Source of the DNA: Thiomicrospira aerophila AL3
Lineage (GTDB): Bacteria; Pseudomonadota; Gammaproteobacteria; Thiomicrospirales; Thiomicrospiraceae
Reading direction: 5' to 3'
DNA: 64,000 nt
Assembly: GCF_000227665.2 (NCBI RefSeq)
Contig: NZ_CP007030.1
Location: 992,001 to 1,056,000 of the forward strand
The notes beneath the pieces were generated by a model, which was not told the DNA's origin, did no database searches, and saw only the letters and a list, made by a program, of their open reading frames with translations. Positions 18,770 to 28,533 of this stretch are shown in pieces; the stretch's first letter is position 1; each line of letters begins with the position of its first letter. Made by a program: the position numbers and the translations under genes.

Positions 18770-20203
18770 ATGAAATCTACGCCTGCGAACGAACTCTTTA
18801 AAATACCACCTCACTCTGAAGAAGCAGAGCAGTCAGTATTGGGGGCATTAATGCTCTCAAGTGATATTTTTGACGATATTTTCGGTTTGATTAATGAGCA
18901 GGATTTCTATACTCAACAACATCAACGTATATTTAATGCTATTTATACCCTCGCTCACCGGAATACGGCAGTTGATTTAGTCACCCTTACCAGTCATTTA
19001 GAAGCACAGCATCAACTCACTGATTGCGGAGGTCGTGACTATTTAATCGACTTAGCCACCAATACGCCAGGGCCTAGTAACGCCATTTTTTATGCGCGAA
19101 TCGTCAGAGAAAAATCGATCTTACGCCAACTTATTGCGACATCTAATCAAATTGCGAGTAGTTGCTACAATAGCCAGGGTGCGACTACCCGTGATATTTT
19201 GGATCAAGCTGAAGCCGCTATACTTGCGATTGCAGAACATGGTGCTGGCAAACAGCGCCAATATATGACCATTGATGATTTGCTTGGTAGCGCCATGATT
19301 CGATTGGACGAAATTTTTAATACCGATGGCAATATAACTGGCATTGCAACCCACTTAACTGCATTTGATGATATGACGGCAGGCTTGCAGCGCGGGGATT
19401 TATTAATTGTAGCGGGGCGTCCGTCAATGGGTAAAACGACCTTTTCGATGAACATTGCCGAAAATGTTGCCACAAAAACCAAAGAACCTGTCGCCGTATT
19501 CAGTTTGGAAATGCCAGGTGAACAGCTCGCGTTAAGAATGTTAAGTTCTATTGGGCGCATTGATTCAAAAAAAATGCGTACGGGTGATCTAGGACCTGAA
19601 GACTGGAGCAATCTTAATGCGGCGGTGGCTAAACTTTCATCAGCTGATATCTTTATTGATGATACACCCGCCTTATCGATTAATGAGCTGCGGGCTCGAG
19701 CTAGGCGCATTGATAAAGATGTACGCGAAAAACAACGACGTGACGCTATCGCAGCAGGCTTGCCTGACGATGCCATTAAGGTAAAAGGGCTAGGGTTGAT
19801 CGTAATTGACTATTTGCAACTAATGCGGGGGTCAACTCAAACTGATAACCGAGTAAACGAAATTTCTGAAATTTCACGTGGCTTAAAAGCCCTGGCCAAA
19901 GAACTCAATATTCCAGTGATTGCCTTGTCACAGTTAAACCGTAGTTTGGAGCAACGTCCTAATAAGCGTCCCGTTATGTCGGACTTGCGTGAATCTGGCG
20001 CTATTGAGCAGGATGCGGATTTAATTATCTTTATATACCGTGATGAGGTTTACAACCCGGATAGTGAAGATAAAGGCACTGCCGAAATCATTATTGGCAA
20101 GCATCGTAATGGTTCGATTGGTACGCTGAGACTTACCTTTATTGGCCAATACACGCGTTTTGAAAATTTTGTTAACTTACAAAATCAAGATAATCATTTT
20201 TAA
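18770..20203 (+). CDS. dnaB: Replicative DNA helicase DnaB
   Basis: The hexameric replication-fork helicase, 477 residues. The N-terminal domain (about 10-170, PPHSEEAEQSVLGALML) is followed by a linker and the RecA-like motor with Walker A VAGRPSMGKTTFSMN near 225, Walker B LIVIDYLQLM and the SDLRESGAIEQDADLIIFIYRDE block. No intein interrupts the P-loop. It follows a terminator and is co-oriented with alr, the standard order. Confidence 0.98.
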   Translation: MKSTPANELFKIPPHSEEAEQSVLGALMLSSDIFDDIFGLINEQDFYTQQHQRIFNAIYTLAHRNTAVDLVTLTSHLEAQHQLTDCGGRDYLIDLATNTPGPSNAIFYARIVREKSILRQLIATSNQIASSCYNSQGATTRDILDQAEAAILAIAEHGAGKQRQYMTIDDLLGSAMIRLDEIFNTDGNITGIATHLTAFDDMTAGLQRGDLLIVAGRPSMGKTTFSMNIAENVATKTKEPVAVFSLEMPGEQLALRMLSSIGRIDSKKMRTGDLGPEDWSNLNAAVAKLSSADIFIDDTPALSINELRARARRIDKDVREKQRRDAIAAGLPDDAIKVKGLGLIVIDYLQLMRGSTQTDNRVNEISEISRGLKALAKELNIPVIALSQLNRSLEQRPNKRPVMSDLRESGAIEQDADLIIFIYRDEVYNPDSEDKGTAEIIIGKHRNGSIGTLRLTFIGQYTRFENFVNLQNQDNHF

Positions 20204-20214
20204 AGAATCAATTT

Positions 20215-21294
20215 ATGTCTCGACCTATTCAAGCCCTTATTAACCTTAGCGCACTTCAGCATAATTTGATCCAAACAAAAGCCATGGTTGGAGCAGCAAG
20301 AGTGTGGGCGGTGATTAAAGCCAATGGCTATGGCCATGGATTATTACGTGTGGCCAAGGCGCTTAATCAGGCCGATGGCTTTGCCGTCGCCTCTGTTGAA
20401 GAAGCCATCCTGCTAAGGCAGGCGGGGTTCTTGCATCCTATTTTATTGCTGGAAGGGCTATTTGATGAAGCCGAGTTACAGGTGGTGTTACAGCATCGCT
20501 TAGACCTGGTTGTACACAGTCACCACCAAGTTGACTGGTTGTTGGCTCATAGCGTCAAAGAGCCTTTGCATCTTTGGCTCAAACTAGACACAGGCATGCA
20601 TCGCTTAGGCTTTAATGAAGAGGGCTTACATCAAGCCTTATTCCGTCTAAAACATCATGCGCCTCATTTTAAGTGTCATTTGATGTCCCATCTTGCTTGC
20701 GCGGAGGATGACCATCCGCTGAATCAACAGCAATATCAACGCCTGTTGGCAGCGAATCAAACTTATCAGTTTAAATTAAGTTTAGCCAATTCTGCGGCGA
20801 TACAACTGGCCCCAACCATGCATTTAAATTGGGTAAGACCCGGCATTATGCTGTATGGTGCAGGTATTGCGCCACAGCACATAACGCACTTTAAACCGGT
20901 GATGAGTTTAGTCAGCCGTGTTATTGCGATTAAATGGCTAGCGGCGGGCGAAGGCGTAGGCTATGGTCAAACTTGGTTTGCAACACGACCCACCTGCTTA
21001 GCCGTCGTGGCTGTAGGCTATGGTGATGGTTATCCACGTCATGCAGAAAATGGCACACCGGTCATTATCAATAATCTGCGCGTGCCACTAGTCGGTCGCG
21101 TGTCTATGGATATGATTACAGTTGATATTACTGATCATGCCAATCAAATTAAATTAAATGATCCTGTTGAGCTTTGGGGCGAGCAATTGTCAGTGGATGA
21201 AGTAGCGCAACACGCCAACACCATCGGTTATGAATTGCTCTGCGGCATTACCCAGCGGGTCAAAATTAAAGAGTTAACGCAAAATGAAGTATGA
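20215..21294 (+). CDS. alr: Alanine racemase
   Basis: Makes D-alanine for peptidoglycan. The 359 residues contain the PLP lysine in WAVIKANGYGHG near residue 35, the second catalytic base Tyr in GVGYGQTW near 255, and SMDMITVD near 300. It follows dnaB by 11 bases and its 3' end overlaps the Nudix gene by 11 bases, so the two are probably co-translated. Confidence 0.97.
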   Translation: MSRPIQALINLSALQHNLIQTKAMVGAARVWAVIKANGYGHGLLRVAKALNQADGFAVASVEEAILLRQAGFLHPILLLEGLFDEAELQVVLQHRLDLVVHSHHQVDWLLAHSVKEPLHLWLKLDTGMHRLGFNEEGLHQALFRLKHHAPHFKCHLMSHLACAEDDHPLNQQQYQRLLAANQTYQFKLSLANSAAIQLAPTMHLNWVRPGIMLYGAGIAPQHITHFKPVMSLVSRVIAIKWLAAGEGVGYGQTWFATRPTCLAVVAVGYGDGYPRHAENGTPVIINNLRVPLVGRVSMDMITVDITDHANQIKLNDPVELWGEQLSVDEVAQHANTIGYELLCGITQRVKIKELTQNEV

Positions 21295-21877
21295 GGTGAC
21301 CCTAGTCAATAGCGAGCGAGTCTATGACGGTTTTTTCCACCTAGATCGCATTAGTTATAGCCATAGTTTGTATGCTGGTGGTATGAGTCCAGACATCACT
21401 CGCGAATTGTTTCAACGCGGTGAAGCGGTAGTCGTGTTGCTTTATGATCTTGCAGCTGAACAATTGCTACTAGTTGAGCAATGTCGCGCCGGTGCTTTAG
21501 CGCATTTTCAAGATCAGCAGGCCTGGTTACTTGAACCTGTCGCCGGTATGATTGATCCACAAGAAACGGCGTTAGATGCAGCGGTAAGAGAAGTTCTTGA
21601 GGAAGCCGGTGTGGCATTAAAACCGGAGTCATTTCAATATATTGGTCAGTTTTTTCCTAGTCCTGGCGGTTCAAGTGAAATATTGCATTTATTTGCCGCG
21701 CCAGTCGATATTCATAGCCTGCCGGCTTTTGCTGGCAACCTGCATGAAGTTGAAGATATTAAGTTAGTGAGCTTAGATTTTGTACAAGCAAAACAAGCGC
21801 TTGAGCAAACTCGCTTCAATGTGGCCAGCACCTGGATTGCCGTACAGTGGTTTATTTACCAAAAGTGGGGGCAGTAA
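21284..21877 (+). CDS. nudF: ADP-ribose pyrophosphatase (Nudix hydrolase)
   Basis: A 197-residue Nudix enzyme of the ADP-ribose pyrophosphatase type. The Nudix box runs G-x5-E-x7-REVLEEAGV (GMIDPQETALDAAVREVLEE) near residues 97-119, and PSPGGSSEILHLF follows as in NudF/YqiE proteins. It cleaves ADP-ribose to AMP and ribose-5-phosphate. It starts within the end of alr. A CAGGCCTG palindrome at 21518 encodes Gln-Ala-Trp. Confidence 0.9.
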   Translation: MKYEVTLVNSERVYDGFFHLDRISYSHSLYAGGMSPDITRELFQRGEAVVVLLYDLAAEQLLLVEQCRAGALAHFQDQQAWLLEPVAGMIDPQETALDAAVREVLEEAGVALKPESFQYIGQFFPSPGGSSEILHLFAAPVDIHSLPAFAGNLHEVEDIKLVSLDFVQAKQALEQTRFNVASTWIAVQWFIYQKWGQ

Positions 21878-21880
21878 TTT

Positions 21881-22261
21881 ATGTTGGAACGTTTTCGCTA
21901 TGCCAAACCAGGTCCCACTCTACACAAACTCATGTCTATCTTCGCATGGTTGGCGGCCATTGCCTGGCTGTATTTCACGCTAATTAACCATGCGTTTATT
22001 GCGCGAATCTTGACCGGGCAAACTGATTTATTAGATTTAATCTTAGGTTTGCCATTGATTTTATCGCTCGCTGTCGTGATTTATGCCATGGCGTATTGGG
22101 CAGCGAAACTGGTGATTATTTTTTGGAAACCACACTGGTTAGCCTTTCCAGATGATCACTATGATGAATATTGGCCTGACCCTAATGCACCTGCACCCGA
22201 TGAAACAGATGCGTCAGAACAACAGTCATCAAACCCATCTAATAAAAGCCCTAAAAAATAA
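21881..22261 (+). CDS. Small membrane protein of unknown function
   Basis: 126 residues with two hydrophobic segments (about 18-40 and 50-78) and a hydrophilic acidic, Pro/Ser/Asn-rich C-terminal tail (DDHYDEYWPDPNAPAPDETD). I do not recognise a family. It begins 3 bases after nudF and its stop overlaps the MATE exporter start (TAATG), so it belongs to the alr-nudF-exporter transcript. Confidence 0.65.
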   Translation: MLERFRYAKPGPTLHKLMSIFAWLAAIAWLYFTLINHAFIARILTGQTDLLDLILGLPLILSLAVVIYAMAYWAAKLVIIFWKPHWLAFPDDHYDEYWPDPNAPAPDETDASEQQSSNPSNKSPKK

Positions 22262-23610
22262 TGGTTTCAATGACTTACCTGCTGGAATTAAAAATAATTC
22301 TTCGTTTGGCCTGGCCTATCCTAATTGCGCAATTAGCACTAACCGGTCTGGGTGTGGTCGATACACTGATGTCTGGTTGGGTAGGAGTTGAAGACTTAGC
22401 CGCAATTGGCTTAGGGACCAGTATTTTGCTGCCGGTTTTTATGTTTGCCACTGGGGTACTACTTGCTATGACCCCGCTCACGGCCAAAGCACTAGGACAG
22501 CAGCAACCCAGTAAAATTGCCTCTCAACTGCACCAAGGCCTATGGATTGCGCTACCTATTGGATGGCTCGCAGCGCTCATTATGTGGTTTCCACACCCAC
22601 TATTAAATCTGCTTCAACTCGATCCGCGCGTATATGAATTAACCGTTGGTTATTTGTTTTGGGCAGCATTTGGGTTACCTGGTGTAGCACTCTATCAAGT
22701 CTATCGTTTCTACTGGGAAGGCCTAGGCAAAACCTTACCTACCTTGGGGTTTAGCCTGGCTGCACTTGTTTTAAATATTCCACTCAATGCGCTATTTATT
22801 TTTGGCTGGGGACCCATTGAAGGCATGGGCGCTGTCGGGGCAGGTGTGGCGACAGCAATTGTTATGTGGTCTATGTTTGTGGCAGCATTTATTTATGTAC
22901 GATTGCATCGAGATTTTACGCCCTACCGGCTTAATAAAATCCTTGCGCCTAACTGGCAGCAGGGTATTAAACCGATTTTGTGGCTAGGCGTTCCAATGGC
23001 ATTTGCTTTGCTATTTGAAGTAGGGATGTTTACCTTTATTGTGTTTTTTATTGCGCCACTTGGCACAGTGATTATTGGTGCCCATCAAATAGCCATTAGC
23101 TTCACGTCATTGTTGTTTATGTTTCCGCTGAGTTTTGCCATGGCACTCACTATTCGAATCGGTTATGCCTATGGGCAACAGGATATCAATTTATTACGGG
23201 TATTGTTACGGGTTGGGATTATCGGTGCGCTGGTATTAGGGGTGCTTCTCTCTATTTTTACCTTAGCGAGCAGTCAATTCGTGGTCCGTGCCTATACTCA
23301 AAATCCAGACGTGATGGCGATTGCTTTAAGCTTATTTATTTTCGCCGCGGCCTATCAAATTTTTGATGCTATTCAAGTCGCCGCAGCAGGCGTATTACGG
23401 GGCCTGCAGGATACGCAGGTAACCATGTGGGTGACGCTATTTAGTTATTGGATGATTGGCCTAGGCTTAGGCTACTGGCTAGCATTTCATGCTGTTGGGT
23501 TTGAACCTATGGGCGTATTTGGTTTTTGGACAGGCATAGTAGTCGGACTCCTGATTGCAGCAGTCCTATTGTTTTGGCGTCTTAAATGGTTATTTCGACG
23601 GATTATTTAG
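22261..23610 (+). CDS. MATE-family multidrug/Na+ antiporter (NorM-like)
   Basis: A 449-residue protein with about 12 membrane segments in two homologous halves, the MATE fold. Early residues AWPILIAQLALTGLGVVDTLMSGWVG match the NorM TM1 signature. MATE proteins export cationic drugs or metabolites in exchange for Na+ or H+. Translation may begin at 22261, which overlaps the previous stop, or at the next ATG at 22270; family alignments favour a start near the latter. Its last 8 bases overlap the convergent 3' end of the next gene. Confidence 0.9.
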   Translation: MVSMTYLLELKIILRLAWPILIAQLALTGLGVVDTLMSGWVGVEDLAAIGLGTSILLPVFMFATGVLLAMTPLTAKALGQQQPSKIASQLHQGLWIALPIGWLAALIMWFPHPLLNLLQLDPRVYELTVGYLFWAAFGLPGVALYQVYRFYWEGLGKTLPTLGFSLAALVLNIPLNALFIFGWGPIEGMGAVGAGVATAIVMWSMFVAAFIYVRLHRDFTPYRLNKILAPNWQQGIKPILWLGVPMAFALLFEVGMFTFIVFFIAPLGTVIIGAHQIAISFTSLLFMFPLSFAMALTIRIGYAYGQQDINLLRVLLRVGIIGALVLGVLLSIFTLASSQFVVRAYTQNPDVMAIALSLFIFAAAYQIFDAIQVAAAGVLRGLQDTQVTMWVTLFSYWMIGLGLGYWLAFHAVGFEPMGVFGFWTGIVVGLLIAAVLLFWRLKWLFRRII

Positions 23611-23824
23611 GCTGCACGGGGGAATCAATGTCTGCCTCTGCCTCCTGAAGTTCAGTCTCCTGATGCGTTGTTTTCTCACTGGCATCATTTTTAAAGAAGC
23701 GATATAAGCCTAGCATGACTAAGGTGACAATCGTTATGGCGATGATCGTGCCAATCAGCATGATGCCCATCGCTTCAAAAACATTATTTAGTGTAATAGA
23801 CGTACCCATATTAACTTTACTCAT
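23603..23824 (-). CDS. Small single-pass membrane protein (OadG-like)
   Basis: 73 residues with one membrane helix (about 18-42, IMLIGTIIAITIVTLVMLGLY) followed by a charged, acidic tail. Size and layout resemble OadG, the gamma subunit that anchors oxaloacetate decarboxylase Na+ pumps. No oadA or oadB is in the window, so this is a structural resemblance only. It converges on the MATE gene with an 8-base overlap. Confidence 0.5.
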   Translation of the reverse strand: MSKVNMGTSITLNNVFEAMGIMLIGTIIAITIVTLVMLGLYRFFKNDASEKTTHQETELQEAEADIDSPVQPK

Positions 23825-23959
23825 TTCCAGTTAAACGTTTCAATAGTTACTATTTTACAATAAAATACAGGCTAAGATTTTTAGAAAGGCACCGAAGTCA
23901 TAATTAACTTCTTCAGTAAGTGTGCCAAATATTCGGGATCAACTTAACAGAGAGCCGCT

Positions 23960-25267
23960 ATGTCAAAAAGCATTTCGCAACTGGCAGAACAAGAACGCGC
24001 TAAACTTTTAGAAGCCATTGAAGCGCAAGCCAATCGCATCTCCACTAAACGTGATCCACGCCAGGCCGAAGTCAGTTTATCTGATTGGCTCAATGCGGCT
24101 GAAAAAATTATCCCCACGAATAAAGAACCGTCTAACCCCGGTGCAAAAGCCTATCAGATCAACCAGCTAGATGAAACACTCCTAAACAATAAGGCTGAAC
24201 CTAGCTGGGATGAATTATTCGCACAAGAACCACGTGCCCCAATCCAATCAGAGGTTAAGGCGAGCCGTGCAGCAGTAAAATCCACCACCAATCAGGCACC
24301 TTCAAACAGACTAGGGCGTAACCGCAAGGCTAATCCTGCAAAAACGGGGCCTTATTTTGGCGTAGTGGTGATGCTTAGTCTGTTATTGGCGATGACCGGC
24401 ATTTTGTATTTAGCCTATATGCTGGTTACAGATGAATTTGAGCGCCTTGAAACCCTGGTTATAGACCAAGAAGCCCAAATACTTCAACTTGAAACGCTGG
24501 TTATGGATACCCAAATGCTACTTGAGCAACATGAAGATGCGCCGATTGTAGTCAGTTTAATGCAGCGTCTAACTGAATTGGAAGCAGCCCAATTAGACGC
24601 ACAGCGAGCGACATCATCGCAAGATAATGTCTCTGAGCAGGTTTCTCAAGCACAAATTGATGCCCTTGCCGCTGCTCAACAAACGTTACAGCAGCAAGTA
24701 GAACGTACAATCGCTTTGCAAAACCAGCAACCTAATCCCGAATTTATCGCGCAATTAGAGCAGCAAATTCTGCAGCGTTTACAGCAGTCAAGTCAGTTAT
24801 TAGCACAACAAGCTGCACCATCAAGCCTTAATGAACCAGAAGTGAGGGTAACGACACCGGCGGTGACTGCGCCAACTGTGCCAACACCACCAGCAGAACC
24901 TGCCGTTGCTGCGGTAGAGGAGATTACCGAAATCGCTGTGGTAGCAGAAACGCCTAGTTCACCAATGTATTCATCACGTGTAATGAATGATATCAATTGG
25001 TTAGCGCAACAAGCTGATCAACATTTCATTATTCAGTTAGCCGCAATGGTGCAAGTGGAACGGCTTGAGCAAATGGTTAGCCAACACAACTTAACCGATG
25101 CACGGATTCTGCCTCAAGTGCGTAATGGACAGACTCGCTATATCCTCGTCATGGGCACGCACGCACAACGGCCACAAGCGGTTGAACAGGCTAATCGCAT
25201 TAAGGAACAAACGGGTATCACGCCTTGGGTGCGACGCGTCAATGATATTAATGGTTCTGTGCGTTAA
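23960..25267 (+). CDS. SPOR-domain membrane protein (DamX-like)
   Basis: 435 residues: a hydrophilic, charged cytoplasmic part (1-130), one membrane helix (about 132-155, FGVVVMLSLLLAMTGILYLAY), a long Gln-rich coiled coil (about 160-290), a Pro/Val/Ala linker and a C-terminal SPOR-like domain (about 350-435, HFIIQLAAMVQVERLEQMV and TRYILVMGTH). SPOR domains bind glycan strands lacking stem peptides at the division septum. The layout matches DamX-type division proteins. It is a lone gene. Confidence 0.7.
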   Translation: MSKSISQLAEQERAKLLEAIEAQANRISTKRDPRQAEVSLSDWLNAAEKIIPTNKEPSNPGAKAYQINQLDETLLNNKAEPSWDELFAQEPRAPIQSEVKASRAAVKSTTNQAPSNRLGRNRKANPAKTGPYFGVVVMLSLLLAMTGILYLAYMLVTDEFERLETLVIDQEAQILQLETLVMDTQMLLEQHEDAPIVVSLMQRLTELEAAQLDAQRATSSQDNVSEQVSQAQIDALAAAQQTLQQQVERTIALQNQQPNPEFIAQLEQQILQRLQQSSQLLAQQAAPSSLNEPEVRVTTPAVTAPTVPTPPAEPAVAAVEEITEIAVVAETPSSPMYSSRVMNDINWLAQQADQHFIIQLAAMVQVERLEQMVSQHNLTDARILPQVRNGQTRYILVMGTHAQRPQAVEQANRIKEQTGITPWVRRVNDINGSVR

Positions 25268-25279
25268 ACCACTAAATCA

Positions 25280-26854
25280 TTAAACTGCTAAACATGGCAA
25301 AATAACGGTTACGCAGACACCGGTTGGCGCCCAAACAGCATCCGTATCACAGCGTTGAAATTTTGATAATTTCAACTCGCCTTGATGACGTTTAGCGATT
25401 AAATCGGCTAAATGCAAACCCAAACCAAGGTGAGGTGAGCTATCTATCTTACCGTCTGGATTTTGTAGTTGTTGATGGCCTTGACTGAAAAACTCATTGC
25501 GCGGATCTACCCCTGTTGGCCAATTAGGTCCTGTGTTACAAATATGGATTGCTATCGTTTTAACCTCTGTTTGATCATTCAGCTGACAACAAATTTGTAT
25601 AGGGCATTGGCCATTATCAAAGGCAAGCGCATTGTCTATTAGCTTGTCAAAAAGTTGCTCAAGTAAAAAACCATCTGCCATAACCGGTATCTCGGCTTGT
25701 TTAAAGGGCTGATAATTAACCCGATTAACGCCTATGTAATCAATCACCTGAGCAAAATACGCATCCAGCCGTTGTGCGATATTCAGCGGTTGTAACGCCG
25801 TATTGACCATACCTGATTTAAGATTTTGCGCTTCAGTAAGTCGTTGGGTGATGTGTGTGATTTGCGCAATAGCTTGTTGTAGCGGTTTTTTTTCATCTTG
25901 GGTAATGGGTAAACGTGCCAGCGCTAAATTAAGTCGATTGAGCGGGTTATGTAGTTCATGATTTAAGGTGCTAGGTAAGGCATTTAAGTAGCGCTGATAG
26001 CTAGATAGCTGGTCAAATAATTGTGATATGCCATCATTAAGTTGTTGAATTTCATCATTAATTGAAAGTTTAGGTGCGCTGTAGCAGGCCTGGTTATAAG
26101 CACTTAGGTGGTTTACCCCCTCTTTAACCGCACGTTGAACCCGCTGAATTCGCCAGGATACATGCGCGGCCAGAGCAATAACTAGCAAGCTCCAGGTCAC
26201 TAACAATAACATTAAGCCCAATATAAAAGGGTACAAACCACCGACCGAGCGGTCGAGCAGGGTGGTCAATGTTTGTTCAAATATAATGACACCTTGATGC
26301 TGTGCACCCGTGGCAGGGTCCTGTAGTCTAATAGGCGCACTGGTCATTAAACTCGCTGGAAACAATCCTTCTTGGCGAATCGCTTGCCCCGTTTGTCCAG
26401 CTAAACTTTTGGCCACCAGTCGTCTCACTGGGTCGGTATCCGTTTGTACCTTTTGTCGATAGGTTGCATTAGCACTAAATAACAACCTTTGCCAAAGAGA
26501 TTGAATGCCTTTGGTAGGTTGAGGGTTAAGCCAGCCATAGACATAAAATACCTGTCCATCATGATTGAGCAACCAAATTGCCTGGCGGTCAGGATCAAGC
26601 CCTAAGTCACGATGTAAGCGCGCTAAGTTAGCCGCCCATAATTCAATCGGATCGGCGTCATAATCAGCTTGGGCTTGATTAGCCGACAAGAGTAAACTCA
26701 GTGTTTTAGCGCGTTGCAAATCATCTGATATTTGATTACTAAGCTGTTGATTTTGAATATCTAAACTAAACTTAATGACCAATAAAGGTAGCAGGGCTAA
26801 CAAAATAACGACCAGCATAAATTGCTGTTTTAGCGAAATATTTAGGGACGCCAC
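25280..26854 (-). CDS. Sensor histidine kinase
   Basis: 524 residues: membrane helix 1 at about 12-30, a periplasmic sensor of about 170 residues, membrane helix 2 at about 205-230 and a cytoplasmic kinase. The H-box is STLNHELHNPLNRLNLAL (His phosphoacceptor), the N-box LIDNALAFDN and the G-box LGLGLHLADLIAKRHQG. The signal is unknown. Its start overlaps the response-regulator gene by 13 bases, so the two form an operon. Confidence 0.9.
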   Translation of the reverse strand: MASLNISLKQQFMLVVILLALLPLLVIKFSLDIQNQQLSNQISDDLQRAKTLSLLLSANQAQADYDADPIELWAANLARLHRDLGLDPDRQAIWLLNHDGQVFYVYGWLNPQPTKGIQSLWQRLLFSANATYRQKVQTDTDPVRRLVAKSLAGQTGQAIRQEGLFPASLMTSAPIRLQDPATGAQHQGVIIFEQTLTTLLDRSVGGLYPFILGLMLLLVTWSLLVIALAAHVSWRIQRVQRAVKEGVNHLSAYNQACYSAPKLSINDEIQQLNDGISQLFDQLSSYQRYLNALPSTLNHELHNPLNRLNLALARLPITQDEKKPLQQAIAQITHITQRLTEAQNLKSGMVNTALQPLNIAQRLDAYFAQVIDYIGVNRVNYQPFKQAEIPVMADGFLLEQLFDKLIDNALAFDNGQCPIQICCQLNDQTEVKTIAIHICNTGPNWPTGVDPRNEFFSQGHQQLQNPDGKIDSSPHLGLGLHLADLIAKRHQGELKLSKFQRCDTDAVWAPTGVCVTVILPCLAV

Positions 26855-27558
26855 TTATAGCCTCGACCATAAACATTTTGGATGTGATCAAACTGCGGGT
26901 CTTGTTTGCGAAACGCTTGTCTAATCCGACAAATATGAGTATTGATAGTATTGCGCTCAACCACGCCTTGCGTTGCTTTGGTAAGTGCATCGTAGCTGAT
27001 CAAGGTGTCGGCAGGGTGTCGGGCAAATTCATTGAGCATTTCAAATTCGGTGAGAGTGAGCTGAACAGGTTGATGACGCCAACTGATTTGAGCTTGGTTA
27101 GGCTGAATCTGTAACTGAGCATCCACCAACGCGGTGATAAAATCTTGCTGGTAGGTTTTGCGTCCCTGGGTAATCCGCAATAGATTATGGAGTTTTTGAA
27201 TCAGTAGCGGGGTATGTAAAGGTTTGGCTAAATAATCAACTGCACCGAGTTGATGGCCTTGCCAGATATCATCTGCTTCACGTCGTTCAGACAGAAAGAT
27301 GATAGGCAATTGAGCATAATGCTCGCGCACATAATTAGCTAGCTTAAAACCAGCATCAAAATCACCATCCAAAATAATATCACTGACTAAAATATCTAGG
27401 TCAGCGTCTTTGAGTTGGGTGATAGCTTCATCTTGATTACTGGCTTCAAGCACAGAAAATTCTGCCACTTTCAAAGCATGGGATAGATCAGCAAGCTGGT
27501 CGGGGTCGTCTTCAACGAGCAATACCCGACCGGCTATTAAACACGTATCAGCCTGCAC
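26842..27558 (-). CDS. OmpR-family response regulator
   Basis: 238 residues: receiver domain (about 10-125) with LLVEDD, the phosphoacceptor Asp in ILVSDIILDG and Lys in YLAKPL, then an OmpR-type winged helix (about 140-238) ending HICRIRQAFRKQ..IQNVYGRGYKW. The start is GTG at 27558, 6 bases after the bicupin stop. It is the partner of the overlapping histidine kinase. Confidence 0.92.
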   Translation of the reverse strand: MQADTCLIAGRVLLVEDDPDQLADLSHALKVAEFSVLEASNQDEAITQLKDADLDILVSDIILDGDFDAGFKLANYVREHYAQLPIIFLSERREADDIWQGHQLGAVDYLAKPLHTPLLIQKLHNLLRITQGRKTYQQDFITALVDAQLQIQPNQAQISWRHQPVQLTLTEFEMLNEFARHPADTLISYDALTKATQGVVERNTINTHICRIRQAFRKQDPQFDHIQNVYGRGYKWRP

Positions 27559-27563
27559 ACGCG

Positions 27564-28496
27564 TTATTTAACATATTGGAAATCTAATATTTGCATATTC
27601 ATTATCAAGCCTGCGTCTTGGATAGGAAGCACCACCGCATCCAAATCTGACAAATTATGATGAGAATGCCACCAACCTGGAGGCGTAATAAAGACTGAAC
27701 CTGCCACCCAAGGTGCTTTAATAGGATCAACAATTTGTCCATTATCATCTAATGACTTGCCAATGAGTGTGTAGGTATTAGGGCCCGCAGACACGACATA
27801 ATCAACCGCAATCGAATTATGACGATGAGGCTTTTGCACAATACCTGCCGGCAATGCATTGTAAAGTGACCACAAGGTATGGGTTAAGGTCATGGTCAAT
27901 GGAAAATTCGGATTGGATAATAACACCCCAGTGCGGTTACGCCCGGTACCTTCTGCACGTACTTTAGCCAATTCATTGTTAAGCACATCCTTGGTATAGA
28001 GTACCGGTTCAAAACGCTGCTGTTTAGGCATCACCCCTAAATAATCTAGTAAGGGCTGATCATGCACCCAGTAGAGTGCGGAATCGCAACTGGCGCTGTG
28101 CAATGCATCAGGAACCGCTGGCAAGGTAAATAAATCGCCTTCTTGCCATTCAATGGTGCCGTTTTGCATCTGCGTGCGTCCAGAGCCTTTAATCACATAA
28201 AACATCTGTGAGGTGGCTTGCGCGTCAGTGCGCAAAGAGGTGCCTTCAAGAATCCGGATAAAGTTTGCCATTAAATTAGGCGTGCTGGCCGGATAAGTCG
28301 TTTCAAGTTGCGCACTTAAATCAAAGGGGATAACGCGGGTTGCGCCTTGTTCATGCAGGGTATGATCAAAAAAGTTAACATCAATTTTAGGCATGGGCGG
28401 GTTAACAGCAGACATATATTCTTTAAATTCTGCATGACGCTGCCATTGCTGCTGGGCTTGTTGTTGAATTTGTTCAATCGGTTGACGACTTAGCAT
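27564..28496 (-). CDS. Bicupin protein, gentisate dioxygenase-like
   Basis: 310 residues with two cupin barrels. The first (about 85-150) has QMFYVIKGSGRT, EGDLFTLPAVPDALHSA; the second (about 215-300) has HRHNSIAVDYVVSAG and ITPPGWWHSHHN with several His that could bind Fe2+. The overall plan is that of gentisate/1-hydroxy-2-naphthoate ring-cleaving dioxygenases, but no aromatic catabolism genes are near, so the substrate is open. It sits 38 bases after rpoN and 6 before the response regulator. Confidence 0.7.
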   Translation of the reverse strand: MLSRQPIEQIQQQAQQQWQRHAEFKEYMSAVNPPMPKIDVNFFDHTLHEQGATRVIPFDLSAQLETTYPASTPNLMANFIRILEGTSLRTDAQATSQMFYVIKGSGRTQMQNGTIEWQEGDLFTLPAVPDALHSASCDSALYWVHDQPLLDYLGVMPKQQRFEPVLYTKDVLNNELAKVRAEGTGRNRTGVLLSNPNFPLTMTLTHTLWSLYNALPAGIVQKPHRHNSIAVDYVVSAGPNTYTLIGKSLDDNGQIVDPIKAPWVAGSVFITPPGWWHSHHNLSDLDAVVLPIQDAGLIMNMQILDFQYVK

Positions 28497-28533
28497 ATTT
28501 GGGTCCTCTGGGTCTATGGCGTTTAATATTGTT

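Noticed and set aside
19204-19776. A 190-codon open frame antisense to dnaB
   Set aside because: Low-complexity Ser/Ala-rich translation with no family resemblance, fully inside a certain gene; a shadow of dnaB codon usage.
23603-23824. Firm assignment as OadG with symbol oadG
   Set aside because: Only size and a single membrane helix support it; no oadA/oadB neighbours.
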